Positions 24,225-33,164 of a stretch of 35,484 nucleotides of DNA are shown piece by piece. Origin of the DNA: CAZWVM01 sp964637705 (GTDB lineage Bacteria > UBA8481); the NCBI GenBank assembly GCA_964637705.1, contig CAZWVM010000008.1, positions 1-35,484 of the forward strand. The letters run 5' to 3'. Every line of letters starts with the position of its first letter. The stretch's first letter is position 1. Below the pieces are notes generated by a model. The model saw only the letters and a program-made list of their open reading frames with translations. It was not told where the DNA came from and did not search any database. The position numbers and the translations under genes were made by a program.

Positions 24225-25352
24225 ATGCGACTCCTGAAGCGGCGCCTCGCGCTCCTCGGATCCGGCGTGATCCTGGGCCTGGCGGCCCTCGAGATCCTCC
24301 TCAGGATCTGCGTGCCCCCGCCGGCTCTCCAGGAGTCGCGGGGCATGTACCGGTCCGATTCGGGTCTCACGTTCCGGATGAAACCGGGGTTCGTCTACGC
24401 CGGAGAACCGCTCAACAGCCGGGGGTTCCGAGGCCCCGAGTGGGCGCCGCGGATGTCGCGGCGCCGCATCGCCGCCTTCGGCGATTCCTTCATGTTCGGC
24501 GCCGGTCTTTCTCCCTACGCCCGGACCTTCGCTTTTCAACTGCAGGAGGAATTCGCGCGCGCCGGTTTTTCCCGCGAGGTCGCCTGCTTCGGGACCCCCA
24601 GCTATTCGACCGTCCAGAGTCGGAACCTCTACGGCGCCGAGCGCGAGGCGGCCATGAAGGACCTGGATCCCGGCATCGTTCTCCTCGGTTTCTACCTCGG
24701 CAACGACGTTCACGACAACGCGACCGGCAACAGCGGCGTATCGGTCATCGACGGAAACCTGGCGACGTACCGCCCGTCGTGGATCCGGCGACGGATCGAC
24801 CCCGTCATGTCGGCCTCCGTCCTCTACGTCTGGTGCCGCGTCGGGTGGAGGAATCTCCGGGCCCTGTGGCAGCGCCGGCCCGGCCGGGAGGCGCTCTACG
24901 CCGCCGTGGAGAACGACGCCTTCGCGATGCTGCGCCCGGACCTGCAGGACCGCGAGCCCTGGAAGCGCGGATGGTCCGAGACGGAGCGCGTGCTGGAGGA
25001 ATGGTCGCGGGAGGTCCGATCCGATTCCCGCGCCTTCGTGGTCGTCCTCTTCCCGGATCGTCTCCAGGTCGATTCGGCCGCCGCGGCTGTCGTCGCGGCA
25101 CGACGCGCCGTGACGGACTACGACGTGAACCTTCCCAACCGGCGCCTTGCGGAAATCTGCGAGCGACTCGGGATTCCCTGCCTCGACCTCACTCCGAGTT
25201 TCGCGGCTCACGCGAATCCTTCCTCCCTCTACCTGCCCTGGGACGGTCACTTCAGCGCCGAGGGGGCGCAATGGGCCGCGCGCGGGACGGCGGACTTCCT
25301 TGAGCGCGCGCTGGACGGAGGGGAACGAGGGGAGTCCTTACCTACTTCGTGA
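24225..25352 (+). CDS. SGNH/GDSL-family hydrolase (membrane-anchored)
   Basis: A 375-residue protein with one N-terminal hydrophobic helix (residues 8-30) after a basic M-R-L-L-K-R-R start. The block I motif is A-F-G-D-S-F-M-F-G-A-G (catalytic Ser in GDS). Block III is F-Y-L-G-N-D-V-H-D-N, and the C-terminal D-G-H-F-S-A-E-G has the Asp-x-His dyad. This is the pattern of SGNH esterases, including O-acetylesterases and acyltransferase-like proteins acting on extracytoplasmic glycans. It could remove or move acyl groups from surface polysaccharide. Its last 11 bases overlap the convergent agmatinase-family gene. Confidence 0.82.
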   Translation: MRLLKRRLALLGSGVILGLAALEILLRICVPPPALQESRGMYRSDSGLTFRMKPGFVYAGEPLNSRGFRGPEWAPRMSRRRIAAFGDSFMFGAGLSPYARTFAFQLQEEFARAGFSREVACFGTPSYSTVQSRNLYGAEREAAMKDLDPGIVLLGFYLGNDVHDNATGNSGVSVIDGNLATYRPSWIRRRIDPVMSASVLYVWCRVGWRNLRALWQRRPGREALYAAVENDAFAMLRPDLQDREPWKRGWSETERVLEEWSREVRSDSRAFVVVLFPDRLQVDSAAAAVVAARRAVTDYDVNLPNRRLAEICERLGIPCLDLTPSFAAHANPSSLYLPWDGHFSAEGAQWAARGTADFLERALDGGERGESLPTS

Positions 25353-26337
25353 GCGCTCCCGCGGCCCATCCGCAGAGTTTGTAGAGGAGCCGCGCCGAGA
25401 CGTTGCCGTCCCAGGCTCCGTCGCCTGTCTCGACGAGATCGAAGCCGACGATGCGCCTTCGCGCGGCGGCCGTTCCGAGGAGGAGAACGACGTCGCGGAA
25501 GGAGAGGCCTCCGGGCACGGGCGTCCCGGTCGCGGGGCAGAGCGAGGGATCGAGACCGTCGACGTCGAGCGAGATCCATATCGTTTCCGGCAAGGGCGCG
25601 ATGATGCGCTCGACGAGGCTCATCCAGGTCGAGCCCTCCGCGAGCGCGCGGGCGATCTCGGGATCGAACCACGTCGTGACGCGGTCCCCGTTCTCGCGGA
25701 TGAAGCCGCGTTCGCCGGCCGAGAGGTCGCGGACGGCGACCTGGACCAGCCGAGCGATCTCCGGTATGCGGTCGAGAAGATTGCGCATGACCGACGCGTG
25801 GGACCAGGTGAATCCCTCATACGCGGGCCTCAGGTCCGCGTGGGCATCGATGTGGAGAATCCCGAGACCGGGGTGGCGCTCGGCGGTCGCCTGGATCGCG
25901 CCGTAGGAGACGGAGTGGTCGCCGCCGACGATGGCCGGGATCCGACCGTCGTCGAGGATCGCTCCGGTCGAGGTCCGCACCGATTCGTTGACCGCGCCGG
26001 ACAGGGCGTTGACGCGCCCGGCGGCCTCCGCGGCCCCGCCGCCGCTCTCGATGACGGCCAGCGCGTCACGCACGGCCCGGTCGCCCCACTCCGTTATGGC
26101 CGGGTCGGGATCGAGCATCGCGATGCCGTGGCGCCACGCGGGGCCCGCGTCGAGATCCTCGAGATCGACCTGGGCGCTCGCCTCGAGGATCCGCGAGGGA
26201 CCGCGCCGAGTGCCGCGTCCGCCGCTCGTCGTGGCCTCCCACGGGACCGGGATGACGACGACGCGTGCCTCGCCCGGTTTCGTCTCCAACCCGTAAAGGC
26301 CTCCGCCGCGCGCGGGCGCGTCGGGATCGAAGCTCAT
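25342..26337 (-). CDS. Agmatinase/ureohydrolase-family enzyme
   Basis: A 331-residue enzyme with all manganese-binding motifs of the arginase/agmatinase family: G-G-D-H-S (138-142), H-I-D-A-H-A-D (162-168), W-S-H-A-S (178-182) and S-L-D-V-D-G-L-D-P. It would hydrolyse a guanidino substrate to release urea (agmatine to putrescine in SpeB). The exact substrate is uncertain because relatives act on guanidinobutyrate and similar molecules. The ATG has a GAGGTGA SD and a short leader from the promoter at 26355. The 3' end overlaps the SGNH gene. Confidence 0.85.
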   Translation of the reverse strand: MSFDPDAPARGGGLYGLETKPGEARVVVIPVPWEATTSGGRGTRRGPSRILEASAQVDLEDLDAGPAWRHGIAMLDPDPAITEWGDRAVRDALAVIESGGGAAEAAGRVNALSGAVNESVRTSTGAILDDGRIPAIVGGDHSVSYGAIQATAERHPGLGILHIDAHADLRPAYEGFTWSHASVMRNLLDRIPEIARLVQVAVRDLSAGERGFIRENGDRVTTWFDPEIARALAEGSTWMSLVERIIAPLPETIWISLDVDGLDPSLCPATGTPVPGGLSFRDVVLLLGTAAARRRIVGFDLVETGDGAWDGNVSARLLYKLCGWAAGALTK

Positions 26338-26354
26338 CGCGTCACCTCGCTCCG

Positions 26355-26383
26355 AGCAGAACAGACGGGCCCGGCGGTGTCAA
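26355..26383 (-). promoter_or_regulatory. Promoter of the agmatinase-family gene
   Basis: On the minus strand TTGACA (26383-26378), a 17-base spacer and TCTGCT (26360-26355). The leader is about 11 bases and contains an SD. The 30 bases from the -35 box onward differ from the hldD promoter at only about four positions. Confidence 0.5.
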
Positions 26384-26395
26384 GGCGTCGGCCGC

Positions 26396-28339
26396 TCATC
26401 TCCACTTCACTTCGCCGTTTCCGCGCGCGTCGACGAAGACGATCAGGCGACCGCTCTCGGCATCGTGAAACCAGCCCGGCCGGGACGGGGGGTGGTCGCC
26501 GCGCGCCAGGCGCCGCGCGCCGAGCGAGACGTGTCGCGGAGGAGCGCCGTTCCAGGGGATCCAGATCCGGACCGGTTCGCGGAGGCCCCGCAGGCGGATC
26601 CGCCCGGCGGCCGAATCGATTCCGGCGGAGACCACGAGCTTTCTCCCCCTCGCGTCCTCGATCTCCGCGACCGCCTTTCCGCCCGCGTCCGGGAAGAGGC
26701 GCAGGCAGATCCCGCCAGTCGGCGGCGAGCCGGGCTGGCAGGCGGTGTCGAGCCTCAGGGGGATCACGGATCCGCCCCGCGCGTAGACGGGGATCAAATC
26801 GAGCGGCGCCTCGCGCACGACGCTCCTTCCGCCCGTCTCGGCGAGGTCCGTCCAGTAGTCGATCCATCGCCCGGGCGGCAGGGAAACCATTCGCTCGCGG
26901 GCATACGGCTCGAGGACCGGCGCCACCAGCAGGTCGCGTCCGAGCAGGTAGGCCTCGTCCGCGGCGAGGCTTTCGCGCGGGCCCGAATCGACGAGCACCA
27001 GGGGCGCGATCAGGGGGAATCCGTCCCGAGCCGACCGGCGCGACTCGGAGACGAGGTAGGGCTCGAGATTGACGTGCATCCAGGCGTAGTCGCGATACCG
27101 GTCGGCGACGGCGGGATTCGGCCCGTGCCACGGGGCATGCGATTCGTGTCGCATATGAACCTGCATGACCGGCGAGAAGGCCGCGAGCTGGATCCACCGG
27201 ATCCAGGCCTCGGGCGATAGCGGCGCCGGGCCGTGCGCGCGCTGGTTCAGGTAGGAGCCGATGTCCATCGCCGTGACGGCGAATCCGCCGAGCCCTGCGG
27301 AGAACCCGGAACCGAGCGCGGCCCGCATGCCCTCGAACTGGCCGAGGTTGCTCCCGGTGTAGGGGAGACGGAAGACGGCGGACGAACCGTTTCGAACCGC
27401 GGGAATCTCCCGGGCACGGAAGGCGAGGACGGGGGGGCGCGACCACTCCTCCAAGGCCGCGACGGCGACGGGCAGTCCGAGGAAGCGGAGTTTCCCTCGG
27501 ATGTCGTCAATCACCGAGGGCGGCGTGTAGGAATCGACCGTGATCCAGGGACGGAAGGCAACAGGATCGGGGGGCGCGGCTTCGGACAGGTAGGGCCGGC
27601 GGATGCGCAAGGCCTCGGCGATCGAACCGTTCGAGGGCAGGTGGATCAAGAGCTCGGCGGTGGAATCGAGGATGGTAAGGCTGCGGGGCGACGAACGTCT
27701 GAGGACCGTCGCGGGCGATCGGGGGAGGGTCAGCCCCCAGGCGGCCGTCGAGATGAAGGACGGGGGAGGGATCGCCGCCACCCTCCGGAGTTCGCGGTCG
27801 AAGAAAAGGAGGCCGGTGTCTCCGGTCGATGCGGGGTCGACCGTGGCTCCGAATTCACCGAGCAGTCGGCCGCCGTCCTCCCCGATCTCGAAGCGGATCC
27901 GCGCGGCGCCGCCCGGTGTGTCGCGAAGCAGGATCACGCCGGGCGTGGTGTCGGGCGTCAAGAAGGAGACGGACCGGGTTTCCGTCGCGAGGAGGATTCG
28001 CAGGGGCGACGAGAGGATCCGGCAGGCAAGGCCGCCGCGGACGATCTCGACCGCGTCCGGGCGCGAGGCGACACGGAAGGGCAAGGCCGGCCGAACCTCG
28101 GGCGGCGCGAAACCGGCGCCGACCTGCAGCCGGATCGTCGCGGGATCGGCGAAGCTGACGCGGATCATGACGGGACTGTCGCCGTCACTCGCGGCGACGT
28201 GGAGGTACGAGGTGAGCCCGGTGGTGAACGGAGCGGTGCGCGCCGCGTGCCGGGCCGCCGTGGCCGTCCCGCCGCTCGGCGGCGCGAGGCAGGGGAGGGC
28301 GAGAAGCAGGGCAAACAGAATCCGGAGCGTTCGAATCAT
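26396..28339 (-). CDS. GH31-like exported protein lacking catalytic residues
   Basis: A 647-residue protein with a signal peptide (M-I-R-T-L-R followed by a hydrophobic stretch). The second half clearly matches GH31: M-D-I-G-S-Y (358-363), H-M-R-H-E-S-H-A-P-W (395-404), and A-Y-L-L-G-R-D-L-L-V-A-P-V with a following L-P-P-G-R-W-I-D-Y-W-T. The catalytic part is damaged. The acid/base Asp motif (W-x-G-D-N) reads Y-T-G-S-N at 327-331, and the region with the nucleophile WxDxxE is absent, leaving a gap where relatives have well over 100 residues. The frame is open. An alternative ATG lies at 28348 but directly abuts a TATAGT box. It may be a non-catalytic glycan-binding GH31 homologue. Confidence 0.75.
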   Translation of the reverse strand: MIRTLRILFALLLALPCLAPPSGGTATAARHAARTAPFTTGLTSYLHVAASDGDSPVMIRVSFADPATIRLQVGAGFAPPEVRPALPFRVASRPDAVEIVRGGLACRILSSPLRILLATETRSVSFLTPDTTPGVILLRDTPGGAARIRFEIGEDGGRLLGEFGATVDPASTGDTGLLFFDRELRRVAAIPPPSFISTAAWGLTLPRSPATVLRRSSPRSLTILDSTAELLIHLPSNGSIAEALRIRRPYLSEAAPPDPVAFRPWITVDSYTPPSVIDDIRGKLRFLGLPVAVAALEEWSRPPVLAFRAREIPAVRNGSSAVFRLPYTGSNLGQFEGMRAALGSGFSAGLGGFAVTAMDIGSYLNQRAHGPAPLSPEAWIRWIQLAAFSPVMQVHMRHESHAPWHGPNPAVADRYRDYAWMHVNLEPYLVSESRRSARDGFPLIAPLVLVDSGPRESLAADEAYLLGRDLLVAPVLEPYARERMVSLPPGRWIDYWTDLAETGGRSVVREAPLDLIPVYARGGSVIPLRLDTACQPGSPPTGGICLRLFPDAGGKAVAEIEDARGRKLVVSAGIDSAAGRIRLRGLREPVRIWIPWNGAPPRHVSLGARRLARGDHPPSRPGWFHDAESGRLIVFVDARGNGEVKWR

Positions 28340-28375
28340 GGAATCCATACTATACCACACCCTCCGTCGCGAGGC

Positions 28376-28404
28376 TTGTTGGGGACGAGGCTTTCGGCCA
28401 TACT
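28376..28404 (+). promoter_or_regulatory. Promoter of the small exported protein operon
   Basis: TTGTTG (28376-28381), a 17-base spacer and CATACT (28399-28404). An AAGGAGG SD follows, with the ATG at 28437, so the leader is of normal length. Confidence 0.4.
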
Positions 28405-28436
28405 TTTTCCGGCAGTCGAACGAAGGAGGAAGCGAC

Positions 28437-28883
28437 ATGAAGCGTATCGTCATGGCGGCGGCTTTGGGGATTCTCGCGCTCGGGCTCGTCGTGCCGGCCA
28501 GCCCCGTCCCGCCCGAGAAGCCCGAGGCGGTCCTGCAGCAGTATTTCACCGCGATCAAGGCGGAGCGGTTCGACCAGGCGCTCGCGCTTCTCTCCCTCGA
28601 GTTCGGCGATTATTACTTCGGCCGTTCCTTCGTCTATGCCCGCACGGACGAGGAGACGGCGAACCCGGAGGCCTGGGTTCAGGCGATCCGGTCGAAGGAG
28701 GAGCTGAACCGGCTCCTGCCCTTCTGGCGCCAGCGCGCGTTCACCGTTGCGATCCAGCACACGCTCGTCGTCGGCAAGCACGCGAGGGTCTTCTTCACCT
28801 ATTCCAACGGCAGTGACCCGACGCGTGCCTTCCAGGACTTCATCTACGAGGAGGGAGCCTGGCGGCTCTGCACGGCGCTCTGA
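28437..28883 (+). CDS. Small exported protein (NTF2-like fold candidate)
   Basis: A 148-residue protein with an N-terminal signal peptide (M-K-R-I-V-M-A-A-A-L-G-I-L-A-L-G-L-V). The mature part has alternating helix and strand, with V-L-Q-Q-Y-F-T-A-I-K-A-E-R-F-D-Q-A at the start and a strand-rich end, like NTF2/SnoaL-type or DUF4878-like domains that bind small ligands. No catalytic residues are recognisable. The start has a strong AAGGAGG SD. It is first in the operon that continues with a GT2 and the carbamoyltransferase. The role is unknown. Confidence 0.65.
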   Translation: MKRIVMAAALGILALGLVVPASPVPPEKPEAVLQQYFTAIKAERFDQALALLSLEFGDYYFGRSFVYARTDEETANPEAWVQAIRSKEELNRLLPFWRQRAFTVAIQHTLVVGKHARVFFTYSNGSDPTRAFQDFIYEEGAWRLCTAL

Positions 28884-28905
28884 GATCACCCCGGGGGAGG
28901 GCTCG

Positions 28906-29577
28906 ATGAAGGTCACGGTCGCGATACCGGCCTTGAACGAGGAGGGCTGCATCGCCGATGTGATCCGCGGTGCGAAACCTCACGCCGACGAGGTGCTGGT
29001 CGTCGACGGAGGATCGCGGGATCGCACCGTCGAGATCGCTCGCGCCGAGGGAGCGCGCGTCGTCTTTGACGGCGGGGGCGGCAAGGGAAAAGCGATACGC
29101 GCGGCGGCGCGGGAGGCGGAGGGCGAGATCGTCGTCTTCATCGACGCCGACGGTTCCCACGATCCCGCCGACATCCCGAAGCTCGTCGCGCCCATCCGCG
29201 AAGGCCGCGCCGAGCACGTCACCGCATCGCGCCTGCGCGGCGGGTCGTCCGAGCTGCACGGCGGATTCGACGAGTTCCTGCGCCTGACCGGCTCGGCCTT
29301 CATCACCGCCTGCATCAACAAGCGCTTCGGCGTCCGCATCTCCGACAGCCAGAACGGCTTTCGAGCGGTGCGCCGCGATTTCCTCCTGAAGCTTCGCCTG
29401 CGTTCGGATCACACGACGATCGAGCAGGAGATGATCGCGCGGACCCTGAAGGCCGGCGGGAGGGTGGACGAGATTCCTTCGCACGAGTCCTGCCGCAAGG
29501 CGGGCGAGAGCCATATCGATCCCGTGAAGGACGCGCCGAAATATCTCTGGTCGCTCGTCCGGGACGTCTTCTTCTGA
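28906..29577 (+). CDS. GT2 glycosyltransferase (DPM-like)
   Basis: A 223-residue family 2 enzyme: V-A-I-P-A-L-N-E-E-G start, V-V-D-G-G-S-R-D-R-T, and D-A-D-G-S-H-D-P-A-D as the metal motif. It resembles polyprenyl-phosphate glycosyltransferases and the GT2 at 19979 in length. There is no membrane helix. A GGGGGAGG SD precedes the ATG. It probably makes a lipid-linked sugar for the carbamoyltransferase/GT-C group downstream. The sugar is not identifiable. Confidence 0.83.
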   Translation: MKVTVAIPALNEEGCIADVIRGAKPHADEVLVVDGGSRDRTVEIARAEGARVVFDGGGGKGKAIRAAAREAEGEIVVFIDADGSHDPADIPKLVAPIREGRAEHVTASRLRGGSSELHGGFDEFLRLTGSAFITACINKRFGVRISDSQNGFRAVRRDFLLKLRLRSDHTTIEQEMIARTLKAGGRVDEIPSHESCRKAGESHIDPVKDAPKYLWSLVRDVFF

Positions 29578-29606
29578 AGAGGCCCGATCCGCGCCCGGGT
29601 CTCCGG

Positions 29607-31271
29607 ATGGGGCTTTGGGACGGCCATGACGCCGGCGTCGCCTGCGTGGACGCCGCGGGCCGCGTGCTCTTCGCCGCGCAGGAGGAGCGCTTTTCGCGCC
29701 GCAAGCTCGATGTCGGGTTCCCGGAGCGATCCTTCGCCGAGGCGGTCGCGGCCTGCGGCGAGCCGGCGGAGATCGTGGTCTCGACCTCGGATCCCTCGAA
29801 GGTCCTCTCGCGGCTCGTCCCGGCGATGGGGCGCGGTTACTACCTCTTCCGGCGCCACAAGGTTCCGCCCCGCCCGCTCGACGGCCTGCGCCGAGCCTTC
29901 AAGGCCTCATTCACGCAGGTGCCGCCGCTGCCCGGTTGCGCGGCCTTGACGCGCCGCCTCGTCGCGCGTCGCTCGGGTCTCGACGTCCCGGTCCGCGTCG
30001 TCGATCATCACTTCGCGCACCTCGCCTCGGCCTTCTTCACCTCCGGTTTCACCGACGCGACCGTCCTCTCCCTCGACGGGATCGGTGACGGCTGCTCGGG
30101 CGCGATCGCTCGAGGCGACGCGCGGGGCCTCGAGGTTCTCGCGCGCATCGACGGCCGTGACTCGATCGCGCTCCTCTACGAGGAGGCGACGCGGATGCTG
30201 TGGATGCGCGAACTGGAGGACGAGGGCAAGGTGATGGCGCTGGCGGCCTTCGCCGATCTCGGCGCGGAAGAAGCCGGGCCGCTCGACGATCTCGTCGCGG
30301 TCTCCACGTCGCCCGTGCCGGGTGTGCGCGTCGCTTCCGGCGCCGCGCACCGCCTGCGGGAGACGCTCTGGCGGCTGGGGCCCGAACGCTTCGCCGCCGC
30401 CGTCCAGCGGATGGCCGAGCGCGCCGTTGTCGCGATCGCCCGCGCCGCCGTCGAGGCGACGGGCCTCCCGCGCCTCGCCGTCGCCGGCGGACTCTTCTCC
30501 AATGTCCGGATCAACCGGTTGCTGAGGGAAACGGTTTCCTCGGTCGGTCCCATCGACCTATGGGTCTTCCCCAACATGGGCGACGGCGGGCTCGCGCTCG
30601 GTGCGGTTCTCGACCGGCCCGCGGCGATCGAGCCCTACCTCGGCACGCCCGTGTCGGCCGAGGCGGCGGTTCGCATCGCGCGCGGACGCGGGCTCGCCGT
30701 GCGCGAGATCGGGCTCGCCGAGGTCGCGGCGATCATCGCGAGCGGCGGCACCGTCGGCTGGGTCAACGGCCGGATGGAATACGGCCCGCGCGCGCTCGGT
30801 GCGCGGTCGATCCTGGCGCGGCCCGACGATCCCCGGATCCGCGACCGGCTGAACCTTGCCCAGAAGAAGCGCGTCTTCTACCAGCCCTTCTGCCCGGTCA
30901 TGACCCGAGACGAGGCTCTTCGCTCGCTCGCGGGTTACGACGGCCGCGAGGAGAGGTGGATGACTTCGCTCTACGGAACGACGGCCGGGGGCGCGCGGCG
31001 CCTCGCCGGCGTCACCGGCCCCGACGGCTCCTGCCGCCCGCAGATCCTGCCGCCCGATGCGGCGACGCCGGAGGAGCGGCTCTTCCTCGCGATGGTTCGT
31101 GCGGCGGAGAAGGAAACCGGGATCGGGGCGCTTCTCAACACCTCCTTCAACGTGCACGGCGATCCGATCGTGCGTACCGGGGAGGACGCGATCGAGGCCC
31201 TTCTCGCATCGGGCCTCGATGCGCTCGTCGTCGAGGGGCGTATCGAGATCCGGAGGAGCGGAAAGGCGTGA
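29607..31271 (+). CDS. Carbamoyltransferase (NodU/CmcH/TobZ family)
   Basis: A 554-residue protein. The N-terminus has G-L-W-D-G-H-D-A-G, the ATP-binding motif of this family. D-H-H-F-A-H-L-A-S-A-F-F is the YrdC-like/Kae1-like metal site, and M-E-Y-G-P-R-A-L-G-A-R-S-I-L is the signature of the second domain. N-T-S-F-N-V-H-G-D-P-I is near the end. It transfers a carbamoyl group from carbamoyl phosphate to a hydroxyl through a carbamoyl-AMP intermediate. NodU acts on Nod factors and TobZ on tobramycin. The ATG at 29607 may be a few residues short of the first strand. Here it probably decorates a sugar of the surface glycan. Confidence 0.9.
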   Translation: MGLWDGHDAGVACVDAAGRVLFAAQEERFSRRKLDVGFPERSFAEAVAACGEPAEIVVSTSDPSKVLSRLVPAMGRGYYLFRRHKVPPRPLDGLRRAFKASFTQVPPLPGCAALTRRLVARRSGLDVPVRVVDHHFAHLASAFFTSGFTDATVLSLDGIGDGCSGAIARGDARGLEVLARIDGRDSIALLYEEATRMLWMRELEDEGKVMALAAFADLGAEEAGPLDDLVAVSTSPVPGVRVASGAAHRLRETLWRLGPERFAAAVQRMAERAVVAIARAAVEATGLPRLAVAGGLFSNVRINRLLRETVSSVGPIDLWVFPNMGDGGLALGAVLDRPAAIEPYLGTPVSAEAAVRIARGRGLAVREIGLAEVAAIIASGGTVGWVNGRMEYGPRALGARSILARPDDPRIRDRLNLAQKKRVFYQPFCPVMTRDEALRSLAGYDGREERWMTSLYGTTAGGARRLAGVTGPDGSCRPQILPPDAATPEERLFLAMVRAAEKETGIGALLNTSFNVHGDPIVRTGEDAIEALLASGLDALVVEGRIEIRRSGKA

Positions 31272-33109
31272 AGATGGTGAAGGACGGCGCGCCTTCGGAC
31301 CGGAGGGTCTACCTCCTCGCGGGCCTTTTGATTCTCTCTGCCGGATTCTTTCTCCTTGTCACCCTGGCTCTCGTTCCTCGCCCCGTCATCCATCGCGCGC
31401 TCGTCTTCATTCTTCCACGCTCGCTTTTCGTGGCGCTCCTCCTCACCTGGTTCACGGCCCTCGTCGCGGCCTGGCGGGTCCGGGAGGGACTGCGGAGAAA
31501 CGCCCGATTTCTCGCGGGCGCCTGCGCCGTCGCGCTCCTCGGCGTCGCCGCCGCTCTCTTCTTCACGCCCCGGACGCACCGCCTCTACTTCGACGAGGAT
31601 ATCTACGTCCAGATCGGGCAGTCGATGGCCCGGGACGGGAAGGCCGGGATGCTCGAGTGTTCCGTGCCGCCGCCTGCCGGCGGTCCGGGATGGAAGGGGC
31701 TCGTCTACAAGTTGAACAAGGAACCGGCCGGCTTCTCCTTCGCCGTCGCGCTCGCGACCGTCGTGGCCGGCGTCCGCGACGACGCCGGGATGATCGCCAA
31801 CCTCGCGCTCTTCGCCCTCGGTATCGCCGGCCTGGCATTCCTGGCGCGCGAGTCGGGTCTCTTCCGCCCGGCCGCGGTTTTCACCGCTCCGATTCTCTAC
31901 GCGCTCTGGCCCGAAAACCTGCGCTGGTCGGTCTGCGGGGTGGCGGAGGTCGGGGCGGCTTCGGCCGCGATCTGGGCCCTGGCGCTCGGTCTTCGCGCCT
32001 CCCGGACGCGTGACAGGGTCGAGGCACTCCTGGCTCTATTGGCCGCGGCCTTCGCCTGCCAGTTCCGGCCCGAGGGCGTCCTCGTCCTCCTTCCCTTTGC
32101 GATCGCGGCCGGGGACGCGAACCTGAGAGGGGAGAGCCGGACCGCCCGTGCCCTTTCTGGCGCCGCCGTGCTCGCCGTGCTTCTCCTGCCGCACCTCGTT
32201 CATCTCGGCAGTGTTTCCGGCGAGGGATGGGGCACGACCGGCCCCAAGTTCCGCATGGATCTCGTTTCGATCCATCTTGAGCAGAACCTCGGCTGGTGGT
32301 TCACGCGCGAGCGGGTCGGGAACACGGAACCGGCCGTGCACGCCGTGACTTGGATCGCCGCGGCGGGTCTCGTCCTGCTCGTCGCGAGGACCGCGCGGGC
32401 GTGGTTCGACCGGTCCCCGATGCGGGTGGTCCTTCTGCGCTCGTCGCTCACGGTCCTCTCCTGGCTCGCGCTCTTCTTCGGCATCTTCATTCCCTTCTAC
32501 GCGGGCTCCTACTACTACGGCGTCGACGTCCGTTTCTCGGTGCTCATCTCCGCGCCTGTCATGCTCCTCGCGGCCTATGCACTTCATGAGACCCTCGGCG
32601 CGGCGGTCTCTCTTCTTTCACCGGGTCCCCGGCTGCGCGCCCTGTCCCTCGCCGCAGCCCCGGTGATCGGATCGGCGCTTCTCCTGCCGCACCTCATCAT
32701 CCTGCCGGTCATCACGCGCGAGGCCCAGCAGGCGCGGCAGGATCACGCGGCCGTCAAGACGTTCATCGGCGTGCTTCCTCCGAACGCGGTCGTCGTGACG
32801 CATACGCCCGCGCTCTGGGCGGTGCAGAATCGCGCCGCCGTGCAGGTCCAGTGGGCGCTCGCTCATCCGGAGGCGATGGAGGTCCTGGCGCGGAACTACA
32901 TGCTTTTTTACCACTGGAACTACTGGGACATCGGCGGCGGCGGGCAGGAGACGATCGCGAGCGGGGAGGAGTTTCTCGCCCGCTACGATCACGAGGTGGT
33001 CGCGACGGTCGAGGCGGAGGGAAAGTGGGTCTTCAAGCTTCACTCCCTGAGGACCCGGCCGGTCATCGAGATCGAGGCGCCGGCCCTGCCGGGCAAGACG
33101 GCGGTCTGA
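31268..33109 (+). CDS. GT-C membrane glycosyltransferase (PMT/ArnT-like)
   Basis: A 613-residue membrane protein with about eleven hydrophobic helices. The first large outside loop has Y-F-D-E-D-I-Y (D109, E110), the acidic motif that binds the metal and lipid-phosphate sugar in PMT/ArnT-type enzymes. A large C-terminal soluble part follows. GTG at 31268 overlaps the carbamoyltransferase stop (GTGA). An alternative ATG is at 31274. It would transfer a sugar from a polyprenyl phosphate donor to an acceptor outside the membrane, consistent with the GT2 two genes upstream. A longer upstream reading frame is a shadow of the carbamoyltransferase. Confidence 0.8.
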   Translation: MKMVKDGAPSDRRVYLLAGLLILSAGFFLLVTLALVPRPVIHRALVFILPRSLFVALLLTWFTALVAAWRVREGLRRNARFLAGACAVALLGVAAALFFTPRTHRLYFDEDIYVQIGQSMARDGKAGMLECSVPPPAGGPGWKGLVYKLNKEPAGFSFAVALATVVAGVRDDAGMIANLALFALGIAGLAFLARESGLFRPAAVFTAPILYALWPENLRWSVCGVAEVGAASAAIWALALGLRASRTRDRVEALLALLAAAFACQFRPEGVLVLLPFAIAAGDANLRGESRTARALSGAAVLAVLLLPHLVHLGSVSGEGWGTTGPKFRMDLVSIHLEQNLGWWFTRERVGNTEPAVHAVTWIAAAGLVLLVARTARAWFDRSPMRVVLLRSSLTVLSWLALFFGIFIPFYAGSYYYGVDVRFSVLISAPVMLLAAYALHETLGAAVSLLSPGPRLRALSLAAAPVIGSALLLPHLIILPVITREAQQARQDHAAVKTFIGVLPPNAVVVTHTPALWAVQNRAAVQVQWALAHPEAMEVLARNYMLFYHWNYWDIGGGGQETIASGEEFLARYDHEVVATVEAEGKWVFKLHSLRTRPVIEIEAPALPGKTAV

Positions 33110-33129
33110 AGCGCGACTCGAAGCCCGCC

Positions 33130-33158
33130 TTGTCAACGGAACCGCGATTTGAGAAGAT
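33130..33158 (+). promoter_or_regulatory. Leaderless promoter of the small anchored protein
   Basis: TTGTCA (33130-33135, five of six), a 17-base spacer and GAAGAT (33153-33158) are followed by 6 bases and the ATG at 33165. There is no SD. Confidence 0.4.
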
Positions 33159-33164
33159 CCCGCC

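Noticed and set aside
25147..27072. Long opposite-strand frames over the agmatinase, GH31 and aminotransferase genes
   Set aside because: They are antisense shadows caused by high GC and lack any family motif.
26396..28339. GH31 gene as a frameshifted pseudogene
   Set aside because: The reading frame is open across the missing region, has a signal peptide and normal codon pattern; an in-frame loss or pseudoenzyme explains it better.
30200..33109. Very long plus-strand reading frames such as 30200-33109, 9794-12160, 6469-8703 and 14120-15589
   Set aside because: Their upstream portions are Arg/Pro/Gly-rich translations of neighbouring genes in a wrong frame; only the 3' portions match protein families. 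I used the internal starts.
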